From positions 162,764 through 226,763 of the forward strand of contig NZ_JAAKZG010000009.1 of assembly GCF_011045115.1 (NCBI RefSeq): DNA of 64,000 bases, given 5' to 3'. The notes beneath the pieces are model-generated. The model did no database searches, was not told the origin of the DNA, and was given only the letters and a program-made list of their open reading frames with translations. Of this stretch, positions 9,118 through 18,201 are shown in pieces (the stretch's first letter is position 1; each line of letters begins with the position of its first letter). This stretch comes from Mesorhizobium zhangyense (GTDB lineage: Bacteria > Pseudomonadota > Alphaproteobacteria > Rhizobiales > Rhizobiaceae). The translations under genes and the position numbers were made by a program.

Positions 9118-9837
9118 TCAGACATCCTTCAAATCGGTCCGTGCCGAGCCATTGTCGAGGTCGATCATCGTTCGCAGGCGCATCCGTTCGGGCGTCGGCG
9201 ACATCATCAGCACCGCATCGATTTCGATGGAGAGCCCCACGCTCTTGTCGCCGCTGTTGACGGTGACCTTCGTCGCGCTTTCCTTCAGCCGCGGCTCGAA
9301 TGCTGCAAGCACGCTGCGGATTTCCCGCGCCAGCGCCTCGCGGTCGAAATCGCGGGCGGAACGGCCCGAAAAGGACGGCACGCCGTAATTGACGACGCTG
9401 CGCCGCACCTCGGGAAAGTCATCCAGCGACGGCGGATCGTCGCCGATCTGGTCGGCTTCGAAATCGGTGAGCAGCGGCGTTGCCTCGAAGCGCTCGGTGT
9501 TGAACAGGGCCTCGATGTCGCGCCGCACCGCCTCGCGCAGAACCTCCGCCGAAACCACGATGCCGCGGGTTTCCAGTTCCATGCGCCGATGGTTCTGGAA
9601 GATCAGGCGATGCAGGCTGCGTTTCTGCTCTTTCGTCAGCGCGGCGTCCGCCTCGATCGTCCGCGCTCCGCCTTCGAGCAGAACGTCAACCCGTTCCGAG
9701 CCGATCTCGGTCCGAACGGCCTGCTGAAGCCCGTCGATGTCGGAGTTCACGCCCGGCAAATCGTTGACGAGGCGGTCCCAAAGTGAAGGTTGGACCGCCT
9801 CGCGTCTTGCCTGAGTAGGGCTGCTGCTCTTGCTCAT
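9118..9837 (-). CDS. tssE: T6SS baseplate protein TssE (gp25-like) with long N-terminal extension
   Basis: 239 residues. The C-terminal part (from about residue 95) is a gp25/lysozyme-like T6SS baseplate domain: LREAVRRDIEALFNTERF, DDFPEVRRSVVNYGVPSFSG and REALAREIRSVLAAFEPRL are recognisable gp25-family elements. The first roughly 90 residues are an extension (gp25-type TssE proteins are commonly about 140-180 residues) rich in charged residues and predicted helical, function unknown to me. TssE sits in the hub-proximal baseplate and initiates sheath polymerisation. It lies 27 bases after hcp and 2 bases before tssF in the operon. Confidence 0.88.
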   Translation of the reverse strand: MSKSSSPTQARREAVQPSLWDRLVNDLPGVNSDIDGLQQAVRTEIGSERVDVLLEGGARTIEADAALTKEQKRSLHRLIFQNHRRMELETRGIVVSAEVLREAVRRDIEALFNTERFEATPLLTDFEADQIGDDPPSLDDFPEVRRSVVNYGVPSFSGRSARDFDREALAREIRSVLAAFEPRLKESATKVTVNSGDKSVGLSIEIDAVLMMSPTPERMRLRTMIDLDNGSARTDLKDV

Positions 9838-9864
9838 CTCGCTACCGGAAAGTCGTCGTGAGGA

Positions 9865-10317
9865 TCAAACGCCGACACTGACGTCCATTTCGGCCGAGTG
9901 CTTGCCTTCCTCGTACTCGAACTTGATCTTCTTGTAGGCAAAGCCGACGACCTCCTCGAGCAGGTCGGGCTCCAGTTCACTCGGCTTCATGTCGTATGCG
10001 ATCACCGAGGCATCGGTCAGCGTGATCACCAGATAGTCGCTGCTCTTTTCCTCGATGGTCCGGCGGGCCGAGAACTTCACCTCGTCCAGCTTCTTGTTCT
10101 TGAACAGCGCCTGCTTCAGATAGGGTGATGACTGGTCGTAATGCTTGATGAACTTGATGACGCCGAGGGCCACGCGGCCACGGCGCGATAGCGAGTTGGG
10201 ATCATGCGGCGCGACCATGCCGTATTCCATCCCGTGTATTTCTATTTCGTCGCTGTGCCCCTCGCGGCCGCTGGGGCCTTTGATGTCGGGAACTTTTAGA
10301 AAACCATCCAGTTTCAT
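9865..10317 (-). CDS. hcp: T6SS inner-tube protein Hcp (TssD)
   Basis: 150 residues. MKLDGFLKVPDIKGPSGREG and the internal patterns EIHGMEYGMVAPHD, GVIKFIKHYDQSSPYL and the terminal KIKFEYEEG are those of Hcp1-family proteins. Hcp hexamers stack into the tube that is propelled by the TssB/TssC sheath and carries effectors. The gene is inside the sheath/baseplate operon, 26 bases after tssC and 27 bases before tssE. A good Shine-Dalgarno (AACGGAAATG context, 'GGA' close to the start) is present. No effector domain is fused to it. Confidence 0.96.
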   Translation of the reverse strand: MKLDGFLKVPDIKGPSGREGHSDEIEIHGMEYGMVAPHDPNSLSRRGRVALGVIKFIKHYDQSSPYLKQALFKNKKLDEVKFSARRTIEEKSSDYLVITLTDASVIAYDMKPSELEPDLLEEVVGFAYKKIKFEYEEGKHSAEMDVSVGV

Positions 10318-10343
10318 TTCCGTTCTCCATCGTGCTCAAATGA

Positions 10344-11852
10344 TTACTGCTTGACGGAAGGCAGCTCGGAGACGAGCCGGAGCGAGGCATTGATGCCTTC
10401 CAACTGATAGTGCGGGCGTAGATAGAAGCGGGCCGCGTAGTAGCCCGGTCGGCCTTCGACGCTGTCCACCTGCACCTCGGCGGCGGCGAGCGGGCGCTTG
10501 GCGCGGGCCTTGTCGTCGGCGAAGGCGGGGTTGGCCAGCACATAGCGGTTGATCCACTCGGTCAGCCAAATCTGCATGTCGGAGCGTTCCTTGAACGAGC
10601 CGACCTTGTCGCGCGCGATCGCCTTGAGGTAATGCGCGAAGCGCGAGACCGGGAACAGGTAGGGCAGGTTGGCGCTCAGCCGCTCGTTGGACTGGGCGTC
10701 CGGATCGACCAGCCGGCCGGCCCGTGTCTCATCATCCTGTAGCGAATGCGCACCGATGAATGAGGCGAGGTCGGTGTTCTTGCGATGCAGGATCGGCATC
10801 AGGCCCAGCTTGGCAAGTTCCGCCTCGCGCCGGTCGTCGATGGCGACTTCGGTCGGGCATTTCATTGCCACCGAGCCGTCGTCTGTCGGGAAGGTGTGCA
10901 CAGGCAGGTTGATCACCGTGCCGCCGTTTTCCACGCCGCGTATCTGCGTGCCCCAGCCAAACAGCTTGTGGCTGCGGTTGATGTTGACGCTCATCGGGAA
11001 GGCGGCATTCATCCAGACATATTTGTTGTGGTCCTTCTCGACCTCCTCCTCGAAGGAAAAACCCTTCACCGGCACCGTCTCGGCGCCATAAGGCAGGCGC
11101 GCCAGCACGCGCGGCATGGTCAGCCCGATGTATCGCGAATCCTCGCTCTCGCGCAAAGACTGCCACGACGCGTAAGCCGGGTTGGAGACGATCATCTGCA
11201 GGTCCTGCGGATTGGGCAGTTCCTGCCAGCTGTCCATGCGGAACAGGCGGGGTGAGGCAGCGGCAATGAAGGGCGTATGCGCAGACGCGCAGATGCCCGA
11301 CAGATTGCGCAGCAGCCCGACATCCTGCGGATGGTTCGAGAACTCGTAGGCCCCCATCAGATAGGTATAGGGCGCGCCACCGAGCATCGAATATTCTTCG
11401 GTGTAGATCTTCTTGAAGATCGGGCTCTGGTCCCACATCTGGCCTTCGTAGTCTTCCAGCGTCTCGGCCAGCTGCTGCTTGGAGATGTTCATCACCCGGA
11501 TCTTCAGCTTCTGATCCGTCTCGGTGTTGTTGATCAGATACCAGAGGCCGCGCCAGGTCCCCTCCATTTCGCGCACTTCCGGCGCGTGGAGGATTTCGTT
11601 CATCTGGATCGTGAGCATCTTGTCGATGCCGGCGATGAGCGACTTGATCGACTTGATCGCATTGGACGAGATCGCGGTCGTCTCGGAGCGCGAGCGGGCG
11701 GCAAGCGCCAGATTGCGGACCAGCCCCTGCAGTTTCTCGCTGTCGTCCTTCTTGACGCGAAAATCCTTTTCGAGAAGTTCGCTGAACTCACCCAGGTCTA
11801 CGGCTTCCGCCTCGGCTGCGCCGTTAGCGGCGACTTTTTCCTGCTCGGCCAT
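10344..11852 (-). CDS. tssC: T6SS contractile sheath large subunit TssC (VipB)
   Basis: 502 residues, full length. Signatures seen: IAGIDKMLTIQMNEILHAPE, then EGTWRGLWYLI, and MGAYEFSNHPQDV. Near the end WLTEWINRYV is followed by RPLAAAEVQV. TssC with TssB forms the contractile sheath around Hcp. The last residues (LRLVSELP) match the conserved C-terminal strand that knits adjacent sheath subunits. It follows tssB by 3 bases. Confidence 0.97.
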   Translation of the reverse strand: MAEQEKVAANGAAEAEAVDLGEFSELLEKDFRVKKDDSEKLQGLVRNLALAARSRSETTAISSNAIKSIKSLIAGIDKMLTIQMNEILHAPEVREMEGTWRGLWYLINNTETDQKLKIRVMNISKQQLAETLEDYEGQMWDQSPIFKKIYTEEYSMLGGAPYTYLMGAYEFSNHPQDVGLLRNLSGICASAHTPFIAAASPRLFRMDSWQELPNPQDLQMIVSNPAYASWQSLRESEDSRYIGLTMPRVLARLPYGAETVPVKGFSFEEEVEKDHNKYVWMNAAFPMSVNINRSHKLFGWGTQIRGVENGGTVINLPVHTFPTDDGSVAMKCPTEVAIDDRREAELAKLGLMPILHRKNTDLASFIGAHSLQDDETRAGRLVDPDAQSNERLSANLPYLFPVSRFAHYLKAIARDKVGSFKERSDMQIWLTEWINRYVLANPAFADDKARAKRPLAAAEVQVDSVEGRPGYYAARFYLRPHYQLEGINASLRLVSELPSVKQ

Positions 11853-11855
11853 GGC

Positions 11856-12392
11856 TCAGCCCTCCGCCTTGTCGCTGTCGCTCAACGCCTGTTCGGCGAT
11901 CTGCCCGAGCAGCGGTTCGTTGTTCAGCATCTGGGCGATGCGTTTTTCGGCGTCGACGCGCCCGTCCATGAAGCCCAGAAGTTCCTCGAGCTGGCGCCGC
12001 ATCTTCAGGATTTCAGCCAGCTGCGGAACCTGTTCGGCGATCTTGTCGGGAGCGAAGTCGCCCATGCTGGTGAAGGTGAGATCGATCGGCAGTTCCTCGT
12101 CGCGCTCCTGGCCTTCGGGCTGGGGCAGCTTGTTGGGAACCCGCGCCTTCACCCTGGGTCCAAGCGCTTCCATGAAGCGCTTGAACCGGTTTGCGTCGGT
12201 TTCGACGAAGGTGCGGTCCAGAACCGATTTCTGCGCTTCGGGCGTTTGCGACGCACCGGAGAGGTCGGCCATCACACCCATGACCACCGGCAGCTCGACG
12301 GTCGTCGGGCTTCCATATGTTTCGACATCATAGGAAATCTGGACGCGAGGCGCCCGATTTCGTTCGATCACCTTGGCTTTGCTTTCGCTCAT
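11856..12392 (-). CDS. tssB: T6SS contractile sheath small subunit TssB (VipA)
   Basis: 178 residues. Core signatures RVQISYDVETYG, ELPVVMGVMADLSG, RTFVETDANRF and IDLTFTSMGDFAPD identify VipA/TssB. It forms the sheath heterodimer with TssC; ClpV disassembles the contracted sheath through this pair. ATG at 12392 lies 6 bases after the tssA stop. Length and conserved blocks are ordinary. Confidence 0.97.
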   Translation of the reverse strand: MSESKAKVIERNRAPRVQISYDVETYGSPTTVELPVVMGVMADLSGASQTPEAQKSVLDRTFVETDANRFKRFMEALGPRVKARVPNKLPQPEGQERDEELPIDLTFTSMGDFAPDKIAEQVPQLAEILKMRRQLEELLGFMDGRVDAEKRIAQMLNNEPLLGQIAEQALSDSDKAEG

Positions 12393-12398
12393 CGTCGG

Positions 12399-13583
12399 TC
12401 ACCTTTCGTCCTTTTGGGCGGTTTTTCTGTTTTCGGGTTCACCGGCGAGAAGCCGGAATTCCTTGAGGCCGGAGGGCGCGAGGTCCTCCATCAGTTCCAC
12501 GAAATCCATCGGCACCATCCGCCTGACCCGCCGCGCCAGATGCGGGATCGGGCTCGATGGTTCGGTGCGGTCGTAGAAGGCGACGATGAGATCAAGGCAC
12601 TTCAGCACGTCTTCTCGCGACGTGAGGCGATCGGGGAAGACGCCCATGGTACCGGTGCTCGTTGTTCCGTTGTAAATCGGAGCCGCATGCCCATTGGTGA
12701 GCGGCTGCTGGATTTCGGGTGCTGCCTCGGCGGGGTTGCTCGCGCCCTTTGCCGTCTGGCCGGTCGCGCCGCGCTCCAGCGTTGCAAGAACGCGCTCGAG
12801 GAACTTTTTCAGGTCGGCAATGGCGACGTTGCCGTCGCCCAGGCGTGCGTTGAGCGCCACTTCGACGGCGTAGAGTGCGGCAACCGCCTCGCGGGCATTG
12901 CCAAGCATCTCGGTCATCTCGGCGGGCGCATTGTCGAACTGCGTCAGGCAGCCCTTGCGCACGCGATCCACAAGTTGGTCGTGCCTGTTGGCAAGCTCTG
13001 CCTTTTCCGTGTCGTTCAATCCGGAGGCGGCTTCCTTCAGCATCGCCCGGCCGTCCAGCGTGCCCAGCTCGAGGTCGCGCCCCGTTATCGGGCCGAGGCC
13101 GCCGCGCGGCTCGAACATCGTCATCCGCCGCAGGTCGCCCAGCGGACCGTCCTGATCGTTCTGCAACTGCATGAGGGCGTTGATGCGCCTCAGTGCTGCG
13201 TCGCGTGGCGGCGCATCCGGCCGCAATTCGGGGTGCATCGTCTCCCAATGAGCGTCGAAGGTGCCGGCAATCAGGGTCAGGCCGTCCTTCAGCCCGGCCA
13301 GTCCGTAAAGGTTGGTGAGTGCACGCGTAGCGAAGACCAGAAGCCGCAGATCACGCCCCTTCGTGCGCAACTCTTCTGCCTTTTCAAGTACTGCCGACCA
13401 GTCAGGTGGAACCTCTGTTCGTGAGGACGGATTGTTGCGCTCATCGCGCACAACTTCGATTTGCGGCTGCATGAGACGTTCCAGTTCATGGAAGTCCCTG
13501 TTATTGCGCAGACTCTCCCCGGAAGGACTTTCTCCGTCCAGCGGACTCAACCAGGAAGATAAATCAATCATCTTCACCACCAT
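12399..13583 (-). CDS. tssA: T6SS assembly protein TssA (ImpA)
   Basis: 394 residues from ATG 13583; an in-frame ATG four codons downstream (13571) is an alternative and the Shine-Dalgarno evidence does not decide. The N-terminus (IDLSSWLSPLDGESPSGESL) followed by the pattern DFHELERLMQPQ is the ImpA N-terminal domain: the LD.p.p.GenLrydp.f.el signature. The C-terminal half is diverged and has the TssA VxSRxDVLxxL-like element (LTSREDVLKCLDLI) followed by SPIPHLARRVRR, shared by short-type TssA proteins. TssA caps and primes baseplate and sheath assembly. It is the first gene of the minus-strand T6SS operon. Confidence 0.93.
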   Translation of the reverse strand: MVVKMIDLSSWLSPLDGESPSGESLRNNRDFHELERLMQPQIEVVRDERNNPSSRTEVPPDWSAVLEKAEELRTKGRDLRLLVFATRALTNLYGLAGLKDGLTLIAGTFDAHWETMHPELRPDAPPRDAALRRINALMQLQNDQDGPLGDLRRMTMFEPRGGLGPITGRDLELGTLDGRAMLKEAASGLNDTEKAELANRHDQLVDRVRKGCLTQFDNAPAEMTEMLGNAREAVAALYAVEVALNARLGDGNVAIADLKKFLERVLATLERGATGQTAKGASNPAEAAPEIQQPLTNGHAAPIYNGTTSTGTMGVFPDRLTSREDVLKCLDLIVAFYDRTEPSSPIPHLARRVRRMVPMDFVELMEDLAPSGLKEFRLLAGEPENRKTAQKDER

Positions 13584-13900
13584 CGGTGGATTCCGTCACC
13601 GAACGGAGCCTAGATTTACCACAAATCAGGCAGTTATCCTACAAAGCTTTCAGCATCTTGATTTCATGACTAAGGAAATTTACTTTTCCTCTGTTTGAAT
13701 GAATATGACAAATATCACACTTGCCAAAACAGATATGCAATTATGGCTATCGGCTTCAGTTTTGAGGCGTTGATTGGGAAGTCACGATTTTCCCTAAGCT
13801 TTGTAAACTCGCCCGATCAGGGGAAACGTACTTCTTATTCATGTGATGACGTTTTGAAGAGACGCACAAACGATAGGAACTCGATCGTATCGGAGCCGTC
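13584..13900. promoter_or_regulatory. Divergent promoter region between tssA and clpV
   Basis: 317 bases without a gene, clearly more AT-rich than the flanks (for example around 13,610-13,760 and 13,830-13,870). It must carry the outward promoters for the whole minus-strand T6SS operon and for clpV on the plus strand. I searched by eye for a sigma-54 type -24/-12 element and found no convincing match. Individual operators cannot be named from the sequence alone. Confidence 0.6.
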
Positions 13901-16687
13901 ATGCAGCAACGCAAGTCATCGCAAGGTTTCAAGCGCAAGGAATTGGTCGGAAAACTTAATCCGACCTGCGTGCGCGCCTTCAAGGCAGCGGCGGATGCAG
14001 CAAAGCTCCGCGGCAATCCTTATGTGGAACTTGTCCACTGGATCGAGCAACTTGTGTTGTCGGACAGGGCAGACGTGCAGCTCATCCTTGCCGATGCTAG
14101 CGTCGATGCGAGCCGTCTGGCCGCCGATATGTCCCGCGCCATCGACAAGCTGCCCTATGGCGCGACGTCGATCGAGGAATTCTCCGATCACATCTTCCAC
14201 GCCATCCAGGAAGCCTGGAACCTGGCGTCGATCGAGTTCGGCGCGGATGAGGTTCGCGGCGCCTATGTGATCCTGGCCGCCCTGAAGACACCGGTGCTCG
14301 ATGGGCTTCTCTCCAAGATCAGTCCCGAGTTCGACAAGATCGATGCCGACGGCGTCATCGCGCGGCTGGACGATGTCGTGTCCGGTTCGCTTGAGGCGGC
14401 CGGGCCTGCACCGGTTGCCGAGGCCGCACCTGTTCGCCGCGCTCCGGGAGGCGATTCCGCCCTTGCCAAATATTCGACCGACCTGACCGCAAGAGCCCGT
14501 GAGGGCAAGCTCGACGCCGTGGTGGGCCGCGATCCCGAGATCAGGCAGATCGTCGATATCCTGATGCGCCGCCGCCAGAACAACCCGATCCTGACCGGCG
14601 AGGCTGGCGTCGGCAAGACGGCGGTGGTCGAGGGCTTTGCGCTGCGTATCGCTGAGGGCGACGTGCCGCCGATGCTGCAGAATGTCAGCCTGCGCATGCT
14701 CGATATCGGGCTGATGCAGGCCGGCGCGAGCGTCAAGGGCGAGTTCGAGAAACGGCTCAAGGCTGTGATCGACGAGGTGCAGTCCTCCGAGACGCCGGTG
14801 ATCCTGTTCATCGACGAGGCTCATACGCTGATCGGGGCGGGCGGTGCCGCCGGCACCGGTGACGCCGCCAACCTGCTCAAGCCTGCACTCGCGCGCGGTG
14901 AGTTACGCACAATCGCCGCCACCACCTGGGCCGAATACAAGCAGCATATCGAGAAGGACCCCGCACTCACCCGCCGCTTCCAGACGGTCAAGGTCGACGA
15001 GCCCGACGAGGCCGCCGCCATTCTGATGCTACGCGGCGTTGCCGGCACGCTCGAAAAGCACCATCAGGTGCAGATACTCGACGAGGCAATCGAGACGGCA
15101 GTGCAGCTTTCGCACCGCTACATTCCGGCCCGCCAGCTTCCCGACAAGGCGGTGAGTCTGCTCGACACAGCCTGCGCCCGTGTTGCGATCTCGCAGCATT
15201 CGCGACCCGCTGAGGTGGAAGACCTGATGCGCCGCCGGCAGGCGCTGGAGGTGGAAAAGGGCATTATCGGCCGCGAAACCGCGATCGGCATTGATGCCGT
15301 CGAAAGGCAGGCCCGCGTCGACACCGGCATTGCCGAAACCGACGCCGCCCTGGCCGCCGCTGAGGCACGCTGGGAACGCGAAAAGACCGTTGTTGCCGAT
15401 ATCCTGGAGGTTCGCGCGAAGCTGCGCGGCGAGGGCGTTCCGCTCGATGCCGTCACGACGGGGCAGGAGGCTCCTGCCGAAAACGAAACGGAAAAGCAGC
15501 CCGTTGCCGAATTGGTCGGCGCTGAAGCTCCAGTGAGCGTTGAGGAGGCTCCGGTCATCGCAGAACTGCCGCCGGAAGCCGAGGCTACGCCTCCCGACAA
15601 CACCGCCGATCTGGCGCGGCTCAAGGAACTCATGGCCGAACTCGCCGAGATGCAGGGCGAAACTCCGCTGATCCTGCTTTCCGTCGACCGCAACGCGGTT
15701 GCCTCGGTCGTGCAGGACTGGACCGGCATTCCGACCGGGCGGATGCTGACCAGCCAGACCGAGAAGGCGTTGCGTCTCGCCGGCGTGCTGGCCGAGCGCG
15801 TCGTCGGCCAGGATCATGCCATGGAGATGATCGCCAAGCGCGTGCAGATCAGCCGCGCCGGCCTCGGCGCGCCGGAAAAGCCGGTCGGTGTCTTCCTGCT
15901 GTGCGGCCCGTCGGGTGTCGGCAAGACCGAGACAGCACTTGCCCTTGCCGAGACGCTCTATGGCGGCGAGCAGAACCTCATTTCCATCAACATGTCGGAG
16001 TTTCAGGAAGCGCACACCGTCTCGACGCTCAAGGGCGCGCCCCCGGGCTATGTCGGCTACGGTAAGGGCGGCATCCTCACCGAAGCCGTGCGACGCCGGC
16101 CCTATTCGGTGATCCTGCTCGACGAGGTCGAGAAGGCGCATCCCGACGTGCACGAAATCTTCTTCCAGGTCTTCGACAAGGGCATGATGGACGACAGCGA
16201 GGGGCGGCGGATCGATTTCCGCAACACGCTCATCCTGCTGACCTCCAATGTCGGCTCCGAAGTCATCATGCACAAGACCGAAGGCGGCCAGAAACGCGAG
16301 GACATCGAAGACCTCGATGCCTCTCTGCGCGCACCGCTGCTGAAGGTTTTCCCGGCGGCGTTCCTCGGGCGCGTCGTCACCATTCCATACTATCCGCTGT
16401 CCGGCTCGATGATCGAGGCGATAACGCGCATTCAATTCGCCAAGATCGCGCGGCGGCTGCGCGCCAGTCACGATGCCGAACTGGTCATCGGCGACGGCGT
16501 GATGGAAATGATCAAGGCGCGCTGCACTGAGATCGAATCAGGCGGCCGCATGATCGACGCCATCCTGACCAACACGCTGCTGCCCAGCATGAGCCGTGGC
16601 GTGCTGAACCGCTCCATCGACGGCGAAAAGCTGGCGAAGGTCACCGTCGGCGCATCCGACGAGGGTTTCACCTACGCCTTCGAATAG
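13901..16687 (+). CDS. clpV: T6SS sheath-disassembly AAA+ ATPase ClpV (TssH)
   Basis: 928 residues. Two AAA+ modules: Walker A GEAGVGKT (about residue 232) with Walker B VILFIDEAHTL (about 300), and Walker A GPSGVGKTET (about 667) with Walker B VILLDEVEKAHPD (about 737). A Clp N-domain precedes them (about residues 1-160), and the middle region (about 400-600) contains a long insertion rich in Ala/Glu/Pro between the coiled-coil arms. ClpV strips contracted TssB/TssC sheaths for reuse. ATG 13901 is preceded by a GGAG. It is divergent from the tssA operon, as in other imp-type rhizobial T6SS loci. Confidence 0.96.
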   Translation: MQQRKSSQGFKRKELVGKLNPTCVRAFKAAADAAKLRGNPYVELVHWIEQLVLSDRADVQLILADASVDASRLAADMSRAIDKLPYGATSIEEFSDHIFHAIQEAWNLASIEFGADEVRGAYVILAALKTPVLDGLLSKISPEFDKIDADGVIARLDDVVSGSLEAAGPAPVAEAAPVRRAPGGDSALAKYSTDLTARAREGKLDAVVGRDPEIRQIVDILMRRRQNNPILTGEAGVGKTAVVEGFALRIAEGDVPPMLQNVSLRMLDIGLMQAGASVKGEFEKRLKAVIDEVQSSETPVILFIDEAHTLIGAGGAAGTGDAANLLKPALARGELRTIAATTWAEYKQHIEKDPALTRRFQTVKVDEPDEAAAILMLRGVAGTLEKHHQVQILDEAIETAVQLSHRYIPARQLPDKAVSLLDTACARVAISQHSRPAEVEDLMRRRQALEVEKGIIGRETAIGIDAVERQARVDTGIAETDAALAAAEARWEREKTVVADILEVRAKLRGEGVPLDAVTTGQEAPAENETEKQPVAELVGAEAPVSVEEAPVIAELPPEAEATPPDNTADLARLKELMAELAEMQGETPLILLSVDRNAVASVVQDWTGIPTGRMLTSQTEKALRLAGVLAERVVGQDHAMEMIAKRVQISRAGLGAPEKPVGVFLLCGPSGVGKTETALALAETLYGGEQNLISINMSEFQEAHTVSTLKGAPPGYVGYGKGGILTEAVRRRPYSVILLDEVEKAHPDVHEIFFQVFDKGMMDDSEGRRIDFRNTLILLTSNVGSEVIMHKTEGGQKREDIEDLDASLRAPLLKVFPAAFLGRVVTIPYYPLSGSMIEAITRIQFAKIARRLRASHDAELVIGDGVMEMIKARCTEIESGGRMIDAILTNTLLPSMSRGVLNRSIDGEKLAKVTVGASDEGFTYAFE

Positions 16688-16827
16688 ATCCGGGGTTCTT
16701 CGCCGCTCGATAATGATGTGCACTGCACAATCTTTGGCCTTGCCTGTTTCCTGATGCGAAAATAGGCTTCCTCGCCATGCGGTGCGGCTGTAGAACAGCC
16801 GGGATCAATCCAACAAGAGGCGTCAAA
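16688..16827. promoter_or_regulatory. Upstream region of the ABC importer with two short palindromes
   Basis: Between clpV and the binding-protein gene are two perfect dyads: TGTGCA-C-TGCACA at 16717-16729 and GGCTGT-AGA-ACAGCC at 16786-16800. The first has the size and symmetry of a GntR/LacI-type operator; the second lies 28 bases before the start codon and could be an operator or an mRNA hairpin. That they regulate the importer is inference. A ribosome site AGAGG at 16816-16820 precedes the GTG start. Confidence 0.45.
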
Positions 16828-17868
16828 GTGAAAAGAGTTCAAACCATTGTCATGGCTGCTGCGGCCTGTCTCGCGGCTTCCATCGCCGCCGCACCCGCCT
16901 GGGCGCAGTCCAAGACGCTGACCATTTCCTGGTGGGGCTTCAACGGCGACAAGCTGGACGAATACATCATCAAGCCGTTCAAGGAGAAATGCGGCTGCGA
17001 GATCGTGTTCGAGACCGGTAACAACGCCGACCGCCTCAACAAGATCAAGATCCGCGGCGGTGAGGGCGTCGATGTCGCCTATTTCACCGACGCCTATTCG
17101 CAGATCGGCATCGCCGGGGGCCTGTTCCAGCCGGTCGACAAGGCGAAGCTGCCCAATCTCGCAGGCATCTACGACATGGCCAAGGCGCCGCAGGGCGATT
17201 TTGGTCCGGCCTACACGATCGGCCGCGTCGGCGTGATCTACGATTCGGCCAAGGTGAAGACGCCGATCACCTCGTGGAACGATCTGTGGAAGGAAGACTT
17301 CAAGAGCCAGCTGTCGCTGCCCGGCATCACCACGACCGCCGGCCCGATGGCGGTGATGATCGCTGGCGCCCATGCCGGCGTCGATCCCTTCGCCGACAGC
17401 GACGCTGCCTTCAAGGCCGTCGAGGAACTGAAGCCGAATGTGGTGAAGAACTACAACACCGGCTCCGAACTGGTGAACCTGTTCTCGACCGGCGAGATCA
17501 CTACCGCTGTCGCCCAAGATTTTACCCTCGCGCAGATCCAGGCAGCCGTTCCGACCGCCGTCTGGGCCGATCTTTCGGATGGCGCGATCGCGACGCTTAA
17601 CACCGTCAACATTCCCAAGGGCGCGGCCAATGTTGAGCTGGCGCATGAGTTCATCAACTTCATCCTGTCGCCGGAAGTACAGCAAAAGACTGCCGAAAAC
17701 GGTGTCGATGCGCCGGTCGTCACCTCGGTCAAGCTGACCCCGGAACAGGCCAAGCTCTGGACCTACGGCGCAGACATGATCGCGTCGCTCAAGCCGGTGG
17801 ACTACGAAAAGCTCAACGCCGCCAAGACCGATTGGGTCGACCGCTGGAATGAAGTGTTCGGGATGTAA
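16828..17868 (+). CDS. ABC transporter periplasmic binding protein, spermidine/putrescine (PotD) type
   Basis: 346 residues from GTG 16828, chosen because AGAGG sits 7 bases upstream and the resulting N-terminus is a clean signal peptide ending AAPAWA|Q (about residue 27). The mature protein begins TLTISWWGFNGDKLDEYI, the extracellular solute-binding family 1/8 fold, and contains the typical YFTDAYSQIGIAGGLFQPVD and EFINFILSPEVQQK blocks. It delivers a small solute to the permeases encoded downstream. The PotD-type family also includes binding proteins for other cations and organic acids, so the substrate cannot be assigned. The neighbouring nucleoside and amine-processing enzymes suggest a nitrogenous compound (inference). 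Confidence 0.88.
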   Translation: MKRVQTIVMAAAACLAASIAAAPAWAQSKTLTISWWGFNGDKLDEYIIKPFKEKCGCEIVFETGNNADRLNKIKIRGGEGVDVAYFTDAYSQIGIAGGLFQPVDKAKLPNLAGIYDMAKAPQGDFGPAYTIGRVGVIYDSAKVKTPITSWNDLWKEDFKSQLSLPGITTTAGPMAVMIAGAHAGVDPFADSDAAFKAVEELKPNVVKNYNTGSELVNLFSTGEITTAVAQDFTLAQIQAAVPTAVWADLSDGAIATLNTVNIPKGAANVELAHEFINFILSPEVQQKTAENGVDAPVVTSVKLTPEQAKLWTYGADMIASLKPVDYEKLNAAKTDWVDRWNEVFGM

Positions 17869-17903
17869 GTGCTGGCCCAAGGGCGGTCGCATATGGAATT
17901 CGA

Positions 17904-18041
17904 CCCCCACTCCGTCTCGGCTTCGCCGAGCCACCTCTCCCCCGATCGACGGGGGAGAGGAAACGCCGTCCGCAAGCTTGGCACCTTTCCTCTCCCCTTT
18001 TGAGGGGGAGAGGTGGCGCGCGAAGCGCGACGGAGTGGGGG
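17904..18041. repeat. Long inverted-repeat intergenic element (type A)
   Basis: Two arms of about 55 bases, CCCCCACTCCGTC...CACCTCTCCCCC on the left and its near reverse complement ending GACGGAGTGGGGG on the right, enclose a short centre. Each arm also holds smaller dyads (CTCGGCTTCGCCGAG; GCGCGCGAAGCGCG). It lies in the 333-base gap between the binding-protein and first permease genes. The element resembles palindromic intergenic mosaic repeats known from rhizobia (established in general; family membership not tested). A copy of the same type is at 27095-27245. Confidence 0.8.
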
Positions 18042-18201
18042 TCGGCTGCGCCGTATACGATTGCCCTGCTCAAAGTCCTGTACCAAGCCTTTTGCGGCGT
18101 TTTGCCCCTTTCTTGGCGGACCAAGGAAGGGTAGCAGACCTGATGCAATCGATTATCGAGCCTGAGCGAGGCTCGGCAATGACAAAAGAGACCTGACTTC
18201 C

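Noticed and set aside
11277..13424. Plus-strand frame of 715 codons opposite tssC, tssB and tssA
   Set aside because: Antisense to three conserved T6SS genes; composition of a shadow frame.
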